This document shows, one piece after another, positions 16,469 through 26,092 of a stretch of 64,000 nucleotides of DNA (positions within the stretch are counted from its first letter, which is position 1; every line of letters starts with the position of its first letter). The translations under genes and the position numbers were made by a program. Source of the stretch: Candidatus Delongbacteria bacterium (lineage in GTDB: Bacteria > CAIWAD01); assembly GCA_041675285.1 (NCBI GenBank), contig JBAYTZ010000003.1:310001-374000 (forward strand). The letters are read 5' to 3'. A model generated the notes under the pieces. The model saw only the letters and a list, made by a program, of their open reading frames with translations, was not told the DNA's origin and made no database searches.

Positions 16469-19400
16469 GAATCCTGATCCCCGGGCTCAAGGCCTGGCCC
16501 TACCACCACGAGGTGGAGCACTTCCTGGGCGAGGCGCTGCGCGCCGCCGGCCACGAGGTGCTGTTCCTGGGCTGCTCGCGCGCGGGGATGAGTGCCTGCG
16601 AGTGCGTGGACCGCGCCGTGCGCGAGGTCGCCGGCAGCCACGCGGCCTTCTGCGCGGGTTGTCACACGCGCCAGGGCGGGGTCCACCAGCGGGCGGGATT
16701 CCCGGAGCTGCCGGTTCCCTCCGACGAGACTCTGCAGCGCGAACTCGACCGCCTGCTGGCCAGCCTGGATCACCGGCAGCTGCTGGAACTGCCGGTGGCC
16801 GGACACACCCTGCGCGAGCTGGCGGGACCCTCCCTGCGCCGCTGGGCCCGCTCCGGCCGCGAGTTGGAGAGCCGGATTCCGCTGGACGTGCTGCGCGAGC
16901 ACGCGGCCCAGGCCCTGCGCCTGGACGCCCTGCTGCCGGAGCTGCTGCGCCGCGAGCGCATCGACATGCTGCTCCTGCTCAACGGGCTCTTCCTCTCGGA
17001 GCGCGTGATCGCGGAGCTGGCGCGGAGCGCCGGCCTGCGCGTGGTGAACTACGAGCGCGGCCATGCCCGCAACACCTTCGCGTTCTCCGACGGTCAGCCC
17101 GCCTGCTACCTGGAGCTGGACGAGTCCGTGCCCTTCCACGCGGAGCCGGATCCGCTGGCCGGGCGTTACCTGCAGGGCCGGGCGCTCAACCGCGACGCCT
17201 CCACGCGCTTCGGCACGGGCGCGGAGTCCGGCGCCGCCGCGCAGCGCGAGCGGCCGCTGGTGCTGGTGCTCACCAATGTCTGCTGGGATTCCGCCGTCTG
17301 CTCCCGGGGCGACGGCTTCGGCGGCTACCTGAACTGGCTGGGCGCCGTGCTGGACGAGGCGCGCCGCCGGCCGGAGACGGACTTCGTGCTGCGCGTCCAT
17401 CCCGGCGAGGCCCGCCTGCAGTTCGATCCAACCCTGGACCGGACGGAGGACTGGCTGGCGGAGCAGGCGCCGCCCCCCAACCTGCGCGTGGTGGGTGCGG
17501 ACGATCCGGAGTCGAGCTACGAGTTGATGGCCGCGGCCACGGCGGGCCTGGTCTACGTGACCTCCGCCGGGCTGGAGATGGCCGGCTTGGGCAAGCCCGT
17601 GATCACCTGCGGGCGCGTGCACTACGCCGGCCGGGGCTTCACGCTGGACGCGGCCGACGCGCCGGACCTGACGCGCCGGCTGGACCAGGCCCTGGGCGCC
17701 CCGTGTCCCGCGGACTGGGGCCAGCGGGCCCGCGCCCACGCCGGGCGCCTCTTCCTGGATGGCCCCACGCCCTTTCCCTGGGTGGACGAGGTGGAGTACG
17801 GCCGGCCCCAGCGGGTGGCCGCTCCGGTCACGGCCGCTACCCTGCGGGCGGACGCGCTGCTGGCCCGCCTGGTGGACTACCTGGTCGGCGCGGTGGCCCG
17901 GCCTTGCAGCCTGCGCGAATTGCTCGAGCAGCCGCAGCTCTGTCCCCTGCCCTTCCACTTCGGCAGCCGGCTGGTGGCGGATCCCGTCCGGCTGGCCGTG
18001 CTGATCCCGGCCCACCAGCGGCCCGACTCGCTGCGGAGCTGCCTGCGGGCCTGGCTGGCGCAGGAGGATCCCGCCGCGCTGCTGCGCATCCTGGTGGTGG
18101 ACGACGGCAGCACCCCGCCGCTGGAGCCCGTCATCCAGGCCTTGCAGGCGGAGGCCGCGGAATCCGGGTCGCGGGCCCAGCTCGAAATTCTGCGGCTGGA
18201 GGTCAACGGCGGACCGGCCAAAGCACGCAACGCCGGGCTGCGGCAGTTGCTCCACAGCGGGGCGGCCGTGGACCGCATCCTGATCACGGGCGATGACATG
18301 CGGCCCGAACCGGGCTACCTGGCCCGCCTGGCCGCCGAACACGTGGCCTGGTCCGATCCGCGCGTGGCCATCCTGGGGCGCGTGGAGTGGGACGACAGCC
18401 GCGGTGTCACACGCGTGATGCGCCTGGTGGAGCGCAACGGCATGCAGTTCGGGTTCCAGTCCCTGCCCGCCCGGGCCTGGCTGCCCGCGCAGTTTTTCTA
18501 CACCTGCGCCGTGGCCCTGACTCCCGCCTTTCTGCTGGCCAGCGGCCTCGAGTTCGCCGAGGACTTCCCCCACGCGGCCTGGGAGGACGTGGAGTTCGGC
18601 GTGCGGGCCATGGAGCGCGGGCTGATCCTGGTCCACGACGCCGCGCAGCGGCTCCGGCACGACCACCCCACGGATTACGCCGGGTTCGCCCGCCGCCAGC
18701 GCAAGGCCGGGGCCTGCGCCCGCGTCTTCCAGGCCCGGCGGCCGCGCGAATACGCGGCCATCTGCGGCCAGCCGCCCACGGATCCCCCCGACCGCCTCTC
18801 CATGCGCCAGCTGGAGGCGGCACTGGGCGAACTGGCCAAGCTGGACCTCGCGCCCCTGCGCATCCTGCCGGGGGCGGAGCGCGCCGGCGACCTGGCCGGC
18901 CAACTGGACCGCGAGCAGGACCGTCTGCTGGAGACCCTGTTCCGTCTGCACTCGGACGCGGGCTGGTTCGGCGCCCCGCCCATTCCCCAGGGTCCGGGCA
19001 CGCCCGGCCTGCTCTCCGTGCTGATCCCCGTCTTCAACCAGCTCGAGCTGACCCGGGCTTGTCTCACGGCCCTGGAGCGCCACAGCGGCGGACCGCTGGA
19101 GATCATCGTCGTGGACAACGCCTCCAGCGACGGCACGGCGGAGTTTCTGGCCGTGACGCCGCACGTCCACCTGCGCAACGAGCGCAACCTGGGTTTCGCC
19201 CGGGCCACCAACCAGGCGGCCGCCGTGGCGCGGGGCGAGTGGCTGGTCCTGCTCAACAACGACACGGAAGTCCTGCCGGGTTGGGACGCGGCCCTGCGCC
19301 AGGAGTTGGCCAACCCGGCCACCGGCGCCGTGGGCCTGCGCCTGCTCTACCCGGACCGGACCATTCAGCACGCGGGGCTGGTCTTCGGCCCCGACCACCT

Positions 19401-20097
19401 GCCCTGGCACGTGTTCCGCGGCTTCCCGGCGGAGGCGCCGGAAGTGATGAAGCGCCGCAACCTCTGGGCGCTCACGGGCGCCTGCCTGGGCCTGCGGCGC
19501 GCGACCTGGCAGGCGCTGGGCGGCCTGGACGAGAACTTCATCAACTGTTACGAGGACGTGGATCTCTGCCTGCGCGTGCGCGCGCTGGGGCTGGACTGCG
19601 TCTACCAGCCCGACGGCGTGGTGTTGCACCACGAGGGCCGCAGCGCCGGGCGCAACGAGCGGGTGGGCCACAGCTGGCTGGTCCTTCAGGAGAAGTGGGC
19701 CGGACGGCTGCCGCACGACGAGGATGAGGTGCTGGGCCCCGAGGGTTGGCGCGCCCAGCGCAGCCCCGGCAGCCTCAGCCTGAAGCGCCTCCCGCCGCCC
19801 GTGACGGCGCGGGCGCCCGAGCTGCGCCGCCAGGCCGAGGACCTGCTGCAGCTGGGGCGCGTGGAACAGGCCCGGGAGCTGCTCGCGCGCGCCCTGCAGG
19901 ACGCCGGTCCCGCCGCCCGCACCGGCGAGTTGCGGCGCGCGCTGCTGGAGCTGGAACTGCGCGTGGGCAACCTCGCGGCGGCGAAGAACTGGGCCACCGG
20001 CCTGCGCCCCACCCCGCGTCAGGCCCGGGAGCTGGAGCGCCAGCACGGCGAACTGGCGCGGCGGCAGCAGGAACTGGGTTTGCAGGTGGAGCCGTGA
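16465..20097 (+). CDS. Large three-domain glycosyltransferase
   Basis: 1210 residues from ATG 16465. Residues ~1-500 form a capsule-synthesis-like glycosyltransferase region (VVNYERGHARN, DFVLRVHPGE, AGLVYVTSAGLEMAGLGKPV). Residues ~510-790 form a GT2 fold (LAVLIPAHQRPDSLRSCL, ILVVDDGSTPP). Residues ~850-1090 form a second GT2 fold (SVLIPVFNQLELTRACL, IIVVDNASSDGT, LLNNDTEVLPG, NCYEDVDLCLRV). The last ~110 residues are helical and TPR-like. No signal peptide or membrane segment is visible, so it should act in the cytosol. It probably builds several linkages of one glycan, such as a flagellin O-glycan (inference). Confidence 0.8.
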   Translation: MRILIPGLKAWPYHHEVEHFLGEALRAAGHEVLFLGCSRAGMSACECVDRAVREVAGSHAAFCAGCHTRQGGVHQRAGFPELPVPSDETLQRELDRLLASLDHRQLLELPVAGHTLRELAGPSLRRWARSGRELESRIPLDVLREHAAQALRLDALLPELLRRERIDMLLLLNGLFLSERVIAELARSAGLRVVNYERGHARNTFAFSDGQPACYLELDESVPFHAEPDPLAGRYLQGRALNRDASTRFGTGAESGAAAQRERPLVLVLTNVCWDSAVCSRGDGFGGYLNWLGAVLDEARRRPETDFVLRVHPGEARLQFDPTLDRTEDWLAEQAPPPNLRVVGADDPESSYELMAAATAGLVYVTSAGLEMAGLGKPVITCGRVHYAGRGFTLDAADAPDLTRRLDQALGAPCPADWGQRARAHAGRLFLDGPTPFPWVDEVEYGRPQRVAAPVTAATLRADALLARLVDYLVGAVARPCSLRELLEQPQLCPLPFHFGSRLVADPVRLAVLIPAHQRPDSLRSCLRAWLAQEDPAALLRILVVDDGSTPPLEPVIQALQAEAAESGSRAQLEILRLEVNGGPAKARNAGLRQLLHSGAAVDRILITGDDMRPEPGYLARLAAEHVAWSDPRVAILGRVEWDDSRGVTRVMRLVERNGMQFGFQSLPARAWLPAQFFYTCAVALTPAFLLASGLEFAEDFPHAAWEDVEFGVRAMERGLILVHDAAQRLRHDHPTDYAGFARRQRKAGACARVFQARRPREYAAICGQPPTDPPDRLSMRQLEAALGELAKLDLAPLRILPGAERAGDLAGQLDREQDRLLETLFRLHSDAGWFGAPPIPQGPGTPGLLSVLIPVFNQLELTRACLTALERHSGGPLEIIVVDNASSDGTAEFLAVTPHVHLRNERNLGFARATNQAAAVARGEWLVLLNNDTEVLPGWDAALRQELANPATGAVGLRLLYPDRTIQHAGLVFGPDHLPWHVFRGFPAEAPEVMKRRNLWALTGACLGLRRATWQALGGLDENFINCYEDVDLCLRVRALGLDCVYQPDGVVLHHEGRSAGRNERVGHSWLVLQEKWAGRLPHDEDEVLGPEGWRAQRSPGSLSLKRLPPPVTARAPELRRQAEDLLQLGRVEQARELLARALQDAGPAARTGELRRALLELELRVGNLAAAKNWATGLRPTPRQARELERQHGELARRQQELGLQVEP

Positions 20098-21395
20098 CAC
20101 GCTGCCGGATCATCCAGCTCGCCCGGCTGGGCGACCTGCTGCAGAGCCTGCCGCTCTGCCGGGCGCTGCGCGAACGGGGCGAGGTGGAGCTGGTGCTGGC
20201 CTTTGATCCGGGCCAGCGCCTGCGGCGGGAGGCCGACCGTTTGCGGATCGTGGAACCCTGGAGTCTGGCCCGGGCGGCCCGGCGGCCCGCGCTCTTTCTG
20301 CATCGCCTGCGCGACGCCCTGGGCGGAGACGAGGGGTTGGACGCGCCCGTGGATCTGCAGATCTGCCTGAACGAGGATCCGGCGGCCACGGCCCTGACGC
20401 GCCTGCTGCCCGCCCGCCGGAAGCTGGGGGCGGGCGTGCCCGGCGACCCCTACCCGAGCTGGCTGCGGCTGGCCGTGGAACACCGGCGGGAGAACCGCCT
20501 GCAGCTGGCAGAGGCCATGCTGGCCTGCTTGCCCGGCGTGGCGACCCCCGCCCCCCGCGCCGCCGAACCCGGTCCGGGCGATCTGGTCATGCACGCGGGC
20601 AGCGGGAGTCCCGCGCGGCGCCTGTCCGCGGAGTTCTGGACCCGGTTGGCCCGGGAGCTGCTGGAGCGGATTCCCCACCGTCGATTGCTGCTCACCGGCG
20701 GGCTGCTGGAGCAGACGGACTGCGCCGAGCTGGAGCGGCAGATCCAGCGGCCGGACCGCGTGCTCAACGTCAGCGGCAGCCTGGATCTGGACGAACTCCA
20801 GGATCTGCTGGACGACGCCGCCCTGGTGCTGGCCCAGGACACGGGCGTGCTGCACCTGGCGGCCCACCTGCGCCGGCCGCTCATCGGGCTCTACCATGGC
20901 TCGGCCTCGGCCCGTGAGACGGCGCCCTGGCTGGATGGCGCGCACGTGCTGCAGATCCGGGCGGACTGCGCGCCCTGCGTGGAGGGGCAGCCCAGCTGCG
21001 CGGACTACTTCTGCCGCAGCCGCATCCGTCCCGACGAGGTGGCCCGCCTGGGCGCGGCATTGGTGGGCGTGGGAGGGATCCCCGACCTGAATGGCGAAGA
21101 ATGCTCGCACTGGATTTGCCGCGCGGATGCCGGCGGCGTCCGGCTAGTTCCGGCCCAGGGGGTGGAGGATCCGGCGTCGACGGCCGAGCGCGAGCGCCAG
21201 CTCTTCCTATTGCGCGGGCTGGGCTCCGCGGCCCTGCCTCGGGATCTGGCGCTGTCACACGGACGGGACTGGGCCCGCCAGGCCGGCCTGACGCCCGCCG
21301 CCTGGCGCGATCGGGAGTGGTTCCATCCGCCTCGCGACCTGGCCGGTCAGTGGCACTGGCTGCAGGGCGACTCTCGGCAGGGGGAGTCGGCGTGA
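20094..21395 (+). CDS. GT9 (heptosyltransferase-like) glycosyltransferase
   Basis: 433 residues, GTG 20094 overlapping the previous stop. RLGDLLQSLPLCRAL near residue 11 and ALVLAQDTGVLHLAAHL near 245 are the N- and C-lobe signatures of GT9 enzymes. The heptosyltransferase fold ends near 330; the remaining ~100 residues (CRADAGGVRLVPAQ onwards) have no family I recognise. A Cys-rich segment (ADCAPCVEGQPSCADYFC) recurs in similar form in the second GT9 protein of this operon. Being in a flagellar operon, it likely adds a sugar to the flagellin glycan, not to LPS (inference). Confidence 0.78.
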   Translation: MTRCRIIQLARLGDLLQSLPLCRALRERGEVELVLAFDPGQRLRREADRLRIVEPWSLARAARRPALFLHRLRDALGGDEGLDAPVDLQICLNEDPAATALTRLLPARRKLGAGVPGDPYPSWLRLAVEHRRENRLQLAEAMLACLPGVATPAPRAAEPGPGDLVMHAGSGSPARRLSAEFWTRLARELLERIPHRRLLLTGGLLEQTDCAELERQIQRPDRVLNVSGSLDLDELQDLLDDAALVLAQDTGVLHLAAHLRRPLIGLYHGSASARETAPWLDGAHVLQIRADCAPCVEGQPSCADYFCRSRIRPDEVARLGAALVGVGGIPDLNGEECSHWICRADAGGVRLVPAQGVEDPASTAERERQLFLLRGLGSAALPRDLALSHGRDWARQAGLTPAAWRDREWFHPPRDLAGQWHWLQGDSRQGESA

Positions 21396-22618
21396 AGCTC
21401 GCCTGGTCCGAGGCCGCCCGGCGTTGCGGCGCTCAGCCGGCCTATCCGCTGGAGGCCGCGCCCGACGGGGACTGGAGTTTCCGGCTGCCCGACGGCCGGC
21501 TGGGCTGCTCGGCCCGGGCGCCCCTGCGCGAGGCCCGGCTGCGTGTGGCTGATTTGTTGGATTCGCCCAGCGTGCTGCTGCTGGGGCTGGGCGCCGGGCA
21601 CGAACTGGATCTGCTGCTGCGGGACGGAAGCGGCCAGATCCTGGTGGTGGAGGCGGACCTGCGCTCCCTGGCCACCACCCTGGAGCGCTGGCGCCGGTTG
21701 GGCCGGGATCTGCCAGCTGACTCCCGCTGCAGCCTGCTGCTGGCCCCGTCCGATGGGGAGCTCTGCGCCGGTCTGGCCGCGCTGCTGGAGAACGAACACG
21801 CGGAACGGCCCGTGCTGGTGCGCGCCGCCTGCGCGGACCTCTGGCGGACCGGGACTCCCGGCGCCGCCGGACTGGTGGAGGATCTGCTCTGCCGCCGGGC
21901 CAGCGCCCGTGCCCAGGAGGAGCTGCTGCGCGAGAACGCCGGGCTGAATCACGCCCGTCTGCTGCAGGCCGCCGACGTGGCGGAGCAGCGCGGCGGCTGG
22001 GGGGCGGATCCGGTGGTGGTCCTGGGGGCTGGACCGAGTCTGGGGGACGACCTGCAGCGCCTGGCGGAGTGCCGGGCGGAAGGCGTGCGGCTGCTGGCCG
22101 TGAACACGGCGCTGCCGGTGCTGGAAGGGCGGGGACTGCTGCCCGACGCCGCCGTGGCCACGGATCCCAGCCCGCTGCTGGGCGCGGACTTGCCGCGGGG
22201 CGCCGCCTGGTCCCATGTGCCGCTGGCCGTGTTTCCCGGCACCTGCCCCGCGCTGGTGCGGGGCTGGCCCGGTCCCCTGTGGCTGGCCCTGCCCGAGGGT
22301 CCCGGGCTCTTCGAGCAGGAGTGGCACGGGCGGCGACCGGGAACCCTGCGGGCCGGCTGCGGGACGGTGGCCGGTCCGGCCCTGGCTCTGGCCGCCTGGC
22401 TGAGCGCCGGTCCGCTGCTGCTGAGCGGCGTGGACCTGGCTGCGGATGGCCGGGGTCACGTGGCTGGCGTGCGGCGCCCGGCGGACACGCCGCGGCCGGA
22501 CTTTGGATTTGCCCGGCGTCGAATGGGGGAATGGGTGCGCGAGTTGCGTCGGGCGGGCCGGCAGGTGCGGGGCCTGTCTCACGCCCCGGACTGGCTGCCG
22601 CGGGAGGAGAACGAATGA
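21392..22618 (+). CDS. MAF-type (DUF115) motility-associated protein
   Basis: 408 residues, GTG 21392 overlapping the previous stop. The N-terminal part has LLLGLGAGHELDLLL near residue 61. The C-terminal DUF115/MAF_flag10 domain has VVVLGAGPSLGDDLQRL near 213, LLAVNTALPVL and DAAVATDPSP. These are the hallmarks of MAF proteins that transfer nonulosonic acids to flagellin and of MptE-like pyrophosphokinases. As the only complete MAF protein in an operon with NeuA/B/C, it is the best candidate for the flagellin nonulosonate transferase. Confidence 0.78.
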   Translation: MKLAWSEAARRCGAQPAYPLEAAPDGDWSFRLPDGRLGCSARAPLREARLRVADLLDSPSVLLLGLGAGHELDLLLRDGSGQILVVEADLRSLATTLERWRRLGRDLPADSRCSLLLAPSDGELCAGLAALLENEHAERPVLVRAACADLWRTGTPGAAGLVEDLLCRRASARAQEELLRENAGLNHARLLQAADVAEQRGGWGADPVVVLGAGPSLGDDLQRLAECRAEGVRLLAVNTALPVLEGRGLLPDAAVATDPSPLLGADLPRGAAWSHVPLAVFPGTCPALVRGWPGPLWLALPEGPGLFEQEWHGRRPGTLRAGCGTVAGPALALAAWLSAGPLLLSGVDLAADGRGHVAGVRRPADTPRPDFGFARRRMGEWVRELRRAGRQVRGLSHAPDWLPREENE

Positions 22619-24396
22619 ACGCGCTGGAGATCGTCCGTGCCCGCTGGCCCTGGCTGGCGGATTCCCTGGCCGCCATCCGGCCCGACGAGGGCGGGCAGTG
22701 CCTGCAGCAGGGCGGCCGGCGCCGCCTCGTGGTCCACGGGCAGAGCCTGGTCTCACCGGTGGATCCCCGCCGGGAGGCCGAACGCTGGGCCCAGTCGGTG
22801 CTGGCCGACGGCGCCGACCGCCGCGTGCACGTCATCGGCCACGGCACGGGCTGGGAGGTGGAGGCCCTGCTGCAGCGTGGCGTGCGGGCCCTCTGGCTGC
22901 ACACGGACGAACTGGCGCTGCTGCGCTTCGCGCTGGAGCACTGGGACCGGCCGGAGGCGCTGGCGGATCCGCGGGTGGAGTTCGCCGAGCTGGAGGCTTG
23001 CGCCAGCCTGGCCGAGCCCGCCGACCTTGTGCTGGAGACACCGTTCTGGAAGCGGAGTTTTCCCGAGGCCTGCGCCGTGCGCCGCGTCGCGCTGGGCCAC
23101 CTGCGCTCCGCCGCGTGGCGCTTGCGCATCCTGGTGGTGGAGCCCATCTACGGCGGCTCGCTGCCCATGGCCCGCAGCGCCGCCGCCGCCCTGCGCGAAC
23201 TGGGGCACGAGGTGCGCAGCGTGGACTTCTCGGCCATGGCATCGGCCCGCCAGTCCCTGCACGACTTCGCCGACCGCCATCCTGGCTCGGGCGCGCTGGC
23301 CGGCGACTTCACGCGCATGCTGGGCCGCATGCTGCTGGTGGAGGCGCGGGCCTTCCGGCCGGATCTCGTGCTGGGCCTGGCCCAGAGCCCCTTCACGCCT
23401 GAGTGCGCCACCGCCCTGCGCGAGGCGGGAGTGCGCAGCGCCTTCTGGTTCGTGGAGGACTTCGAGACCCTGGATTACTGGAAGGGCCTGCACGGCGCCT
23501 TCGACCTCTTTCTCACGATCCAGCGGGGCCGCTTTCACCAGGAACTGGCCGCGCTCTCCTCAGCGCCCGTGGCCTACCTGCCCACCTGCGCGGATCCCGC
23601 GCTCTGCCACCCCGAACCCTGGCTGGAGGGCGCTCCGCCGGAGCTGAGCTTCGTCGGGGCCGGCTACTTCAACCGCGAGCGGCTGTTTCTGGAGCTGCTG
23701 GACCTGCCGCTGCGCATCTGGGGCTCGGACTGGCGCGCCCACGGACCCCTGCGGCCCCTGCTGCAGGACGGCGGCCGCCGCACCACGCCGGAGCTCAACC
23801 GCCGGATCTTCTCCAACAGCCGGATCAACCTGAACCTGCACTCCTCCAGCTACCACGCGGGGATCCACCCCCAGGGCGACTTCGTCAACCCGCGCACCTT
23901 CGAGATCCTGGCCTGCGGCGGCTTTCAATTGGTGGACCGGCGCAGCCTGTTGCCGGGACTGCTGGAGCCCGGCCGCGATCTGCTGTGTTACGAATCCGTC
24001 GCCGAGTTGCGCCAACTCATCCGGCACTATTCCCAACACGAGGAGGAGCGCCGCGCCATCGCCGAGACCGGCCGCCGCACCGTGCTGGCCCGCCACACCT
24101 ACCAGCGGCGGATGGCCGAACTGCTGGAGCTGCTGTTGCTCCAGGGCGAGATCTTCCCCGCCGCCGCCCGGCGCCAATCGCTGGAAGATCCGGGCGCGGA
24201 CCACGAGCTGGCCGCCTGGCTCGAGGCCCTGCCGGCGGAGCTGCCGCGGGACTTGGACGCCGTGGCGGACTGGCTGCGCGGTCGGCAGGCTCCGCTGGAC
24301 GAGACCGGCGCCGCCCTGCTATACATGCAGGAGCTGCGCGACTGGGCCCGCGACCGCGGCGTGGAGCGGATGCTGGAGCAGGTCCGTCATGGATAG
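22615..24396 (+). CDS. MAF-N-like domain fused to a CgeB-type glycosyltransferase
   Basis: 593 residues from ATG 22615 (ATGA overlap). The first ~165 residues carry SPVDPRREAERWAQ near 43 and VHVIGHGTGWEVEAL near 65, like the N-terminal half of MAF proteins. From residue 170 a CgeB/DUF3880 glycosyltransferase follows: ILVVEPIYGGSLPMARSAA, FWFVEDFETLDYW, LSFVGAGYFNRERL, NLHSSSYHAGIHPQGDFVNP and FEILACGG near 430. The family uses a GT-B fold. The fusion is unusual and is repeated in the 26089-27828 gene. Confidence 0.75.
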   Translation: MNALEIVRARWPWLADSLAAIRPDEGGQCLQQGGRRRLVVHGQSLVSPVDPRREAERWAQSVLADGADRRVHVIGHGTGWEVEALLQRGVRALWLHTDELALLRFALEHWDRPEALADPRVEFAELEACASLAEPADLVLETPFWKRSFPEACAVRRVALGHLRSAAWRLRILVVEPIYGGSLPMARSAAAALRELGHEVRSVDFSAMASARQSLHDFADRHPGSGALAGDFTRMLGRMLLVEARAFRPDLVLGLAQSPFTPECATALREAGVRSAFWFVEDFETLDYWKGLHGAFDLFLTIQRGRFHQELAALSSAPVAYLPTCADPALCHPEPWLEGAPPELSFVGAGYFNRERLFLELLDLPLRIWGSDWRAHGPLRPLLQDGGRRTTPELNRRIFSNSRINLNLHSSSYHAGIHPQGDFVNPRTFEILACGGFQLVDRRSLLPGLLEPGRDLLCYESVAELRQLIRHYSQHEEERRAIAETGRRTVLARHTYQRRMAELLELLLLQGEIFPAAARRQSLEDPGADHELAAWLEALPAELPRDLDAVADWLRGRQAPLDETGAALLYMQELRDWARDRGVERMLEQVRHG

Positions 24397-26092
24397 GATC
24401 CTGGTGCTCAACCTGACCCGGATGGGCGACATCATCCAGACCGGGCCGCTGATCCTCGGGCTGCGCGCGCGCCATCCCCAGGCCTGGCTGGGCCTGCTTA
24501 CGTTGAAGACCTTCGCGGGGGCGGCGCGCCTGCTGCCCGGCGTGGACGAGTGCCTTGAATTGGATCAGGACCTGGCGGTGGGCCTCCTGCTCGAACCCGG
24601 GCGCGGCCTGGCCGAGAAGTCCGCCTGGTTTCTGGCGCGCCTGCGCGAACTGCGCGGCGCCGGCTGGGACCTGGTCATCAACGTCACCCACAGCCGGGAC
24701 AGCGCCGTGCTGGCGGACTTCCTCTCCCGCGGCGAGACCCGCGGCATCACCATCCACCCCGACGGGCGCATCAAGGTCGAGCACGACTGGGCGCGCTACT
24801 TCTTTTGTGTCACGGGCAATCGAGCGGTCAACCACTTCAACCTGGTGGACATGTACCGGCTGGCGGGCGGACTGGGGCCGCACGAGGGCGAGCGGCTGGC
24901 TCTGCACCTGGGCCCGGCGGCCCATTCCCGTGCGGGCGAGCTGCTGGCGGGCTTGGAGTGCCGGCCCCTGGTGCTGATCCAGCCCGGCGCCAGCAAGGAG
25001 AACCGCCGCTGGCCGCCCGAGCGCCTGGCGGAGGTGATGCAGTCCCTGCACGCCGCCTGCGGTGCATCCTTCCTGGTGGTGGGCTCCGGCTCCGAGCGCG
25101 CGCTCGGCCTGGAGCTGGCCGCCCGGGTGCCGCAGTTGCCCCTGCGCGTGCTGGCCGGGCAGACCAGCCTGGCGGAGCTGGGCGCGCTCTGCGGCCGCGC
25201 CGACCTGCTGATCACCAACGACACGGGCACGCTGCACGTGGCCGCCGCTGCCGGTCTGCCCAGCGTCAGCCTGTTCATCGCCACCGCCCTGCCCTGGGAG
25301 ACCGGCCCCTGGCTGCCCGGCTGTCTCGTGCTCCAGGTGGACATGGAGTGCGCGCCCTGCAGCCACCAGGTGCTGTGCCCGCACGTCATGTGCCGGGAGC
25401 GGATCCCCGCGACCACCGTGCGCGACGCCGCCTTGAGCCTGCTGCACGCCCGGGGCCTGGCGCCCGCGCCGCCGAGGCAGTGGGCCGACGGCCCGGAGAC
25501 CCTGGTCTGGGAGACTCGCCGGGACGCCCAGGGCCTGCAGGACCTGCGCCTGCTGAGCACGCGCCGGGCGGGTGTGGCCGAACTGGTGGCCCGCTGCTAC
25601 CGGCGATTGTGGACCGAATTGCTGGGCGCGGGCGCGCCCGTCGCCCTCCCTTTTACCGCCGAGCTGGAGCCGTGGCTGCGCGACTGGGAATTGCCGGCCG
25701 CCGGCTTCCCGCGGGAACTGGCCGAGCTGCGGCAGGATCTGGACCACTTGCTGGAACTGGCCGCCGGCGGGCTGGAGCTGGCCCGCGACGCGCGCCGCGA
25801 GCTGGACGGCCCGGCACCCAGCACCCAGCGGCTGGAGGAGATTGTCGCCGCGCTGCCCCGGGTGGACGACCAGCTCTTCACCCACGAACTCAGCCGCCCG
25901 CTGCTGCGTCCGCTGGGCGTGCTGTTCCGCTTCGAGAAGGAGCAGTTGGACGCCTGGCAGTCCCTGGACGACCTGGGGCGGGCCACCGAGGAGACCTACG
26001 GGCGCCTGTTGGAGCGTGGCCGCCGGTTGGCGGCACTGGTCTGTGAGACACAGGCTGTGCTGGAATCCCGCAACCGGGAGGCCGCCGCATGA
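24389..26092 (+). CDS. GT9 glycosyltransferase with helical C-terminal extension
   Basis: 567 residues, overlapping the upstream gene by 8 bp. ILVLNLTRMGDIIQTGPLI at the start, LIQPGASKENRRWPPERLA near 193 and LLITNDTGTLHVAAAAGLP near 270 define a GT9 fold. MECAPCSHQVLCPHVMC echoes the Cys-rich segment of the other GT9 enzyme. Residues ~370-567 are strongly helical with no recognised domain, perhaps for contacting flagellin or partner enzymes. Confidence 0.78.
   Translation: MDRILVLNLTRMGDIIQTGPLILGLRARHPQAWLGLLTLKTFAGAARLLPGVDECLELDQDLAVGLLLEPGRGLAEKSAWFLARLRELRGAGWDLVINVTHSRDSAVLADFLSRGETRGITIHPDGRIKVEHDWARYFFCVTGNRAVNHFNLVDMYRLAGGLGPHEGERLALHLGPAAHSRAGELLAGLECRPLVLIQPGASKENRRWPPERLAEVMQSLHAACGASFLVVGSGSERALGLELAARVPQLPLRVLAGQTSLAELGALCGRADLLITNDTGTLHVAAAAGLPSVSLFIATALPWETGPWLPGCLVLQVDMECAPCSHQVLCPHVMCRERIPATTVRDAALSLLHARGLAPAPPRQWADGPETLVWETRRDAQGLQDLRLLSTRRAGVAELVARCYRRLWTELLGAGAPVALPFTAELEPWLRDWELPAAGFPRELAELRQDLDHLLELAAGGLELARDARRELDGPAPSTQRLEEIVAALPRVDDQLFTHELSRPLLRPLGVLFRFEKEQLDAWQSLDDLGRATEETYGRLLERGRRLAALVCETQAVLESRNREAAA

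Noticed and set aside
16348..20100. 1250-residue open frame on the minus strand opposite the large glycosyltransferase
   Set aside because: Mirror frame of codon bias; no motif, and the plus-strand protein has three recognisable glycosyltransferase domains.
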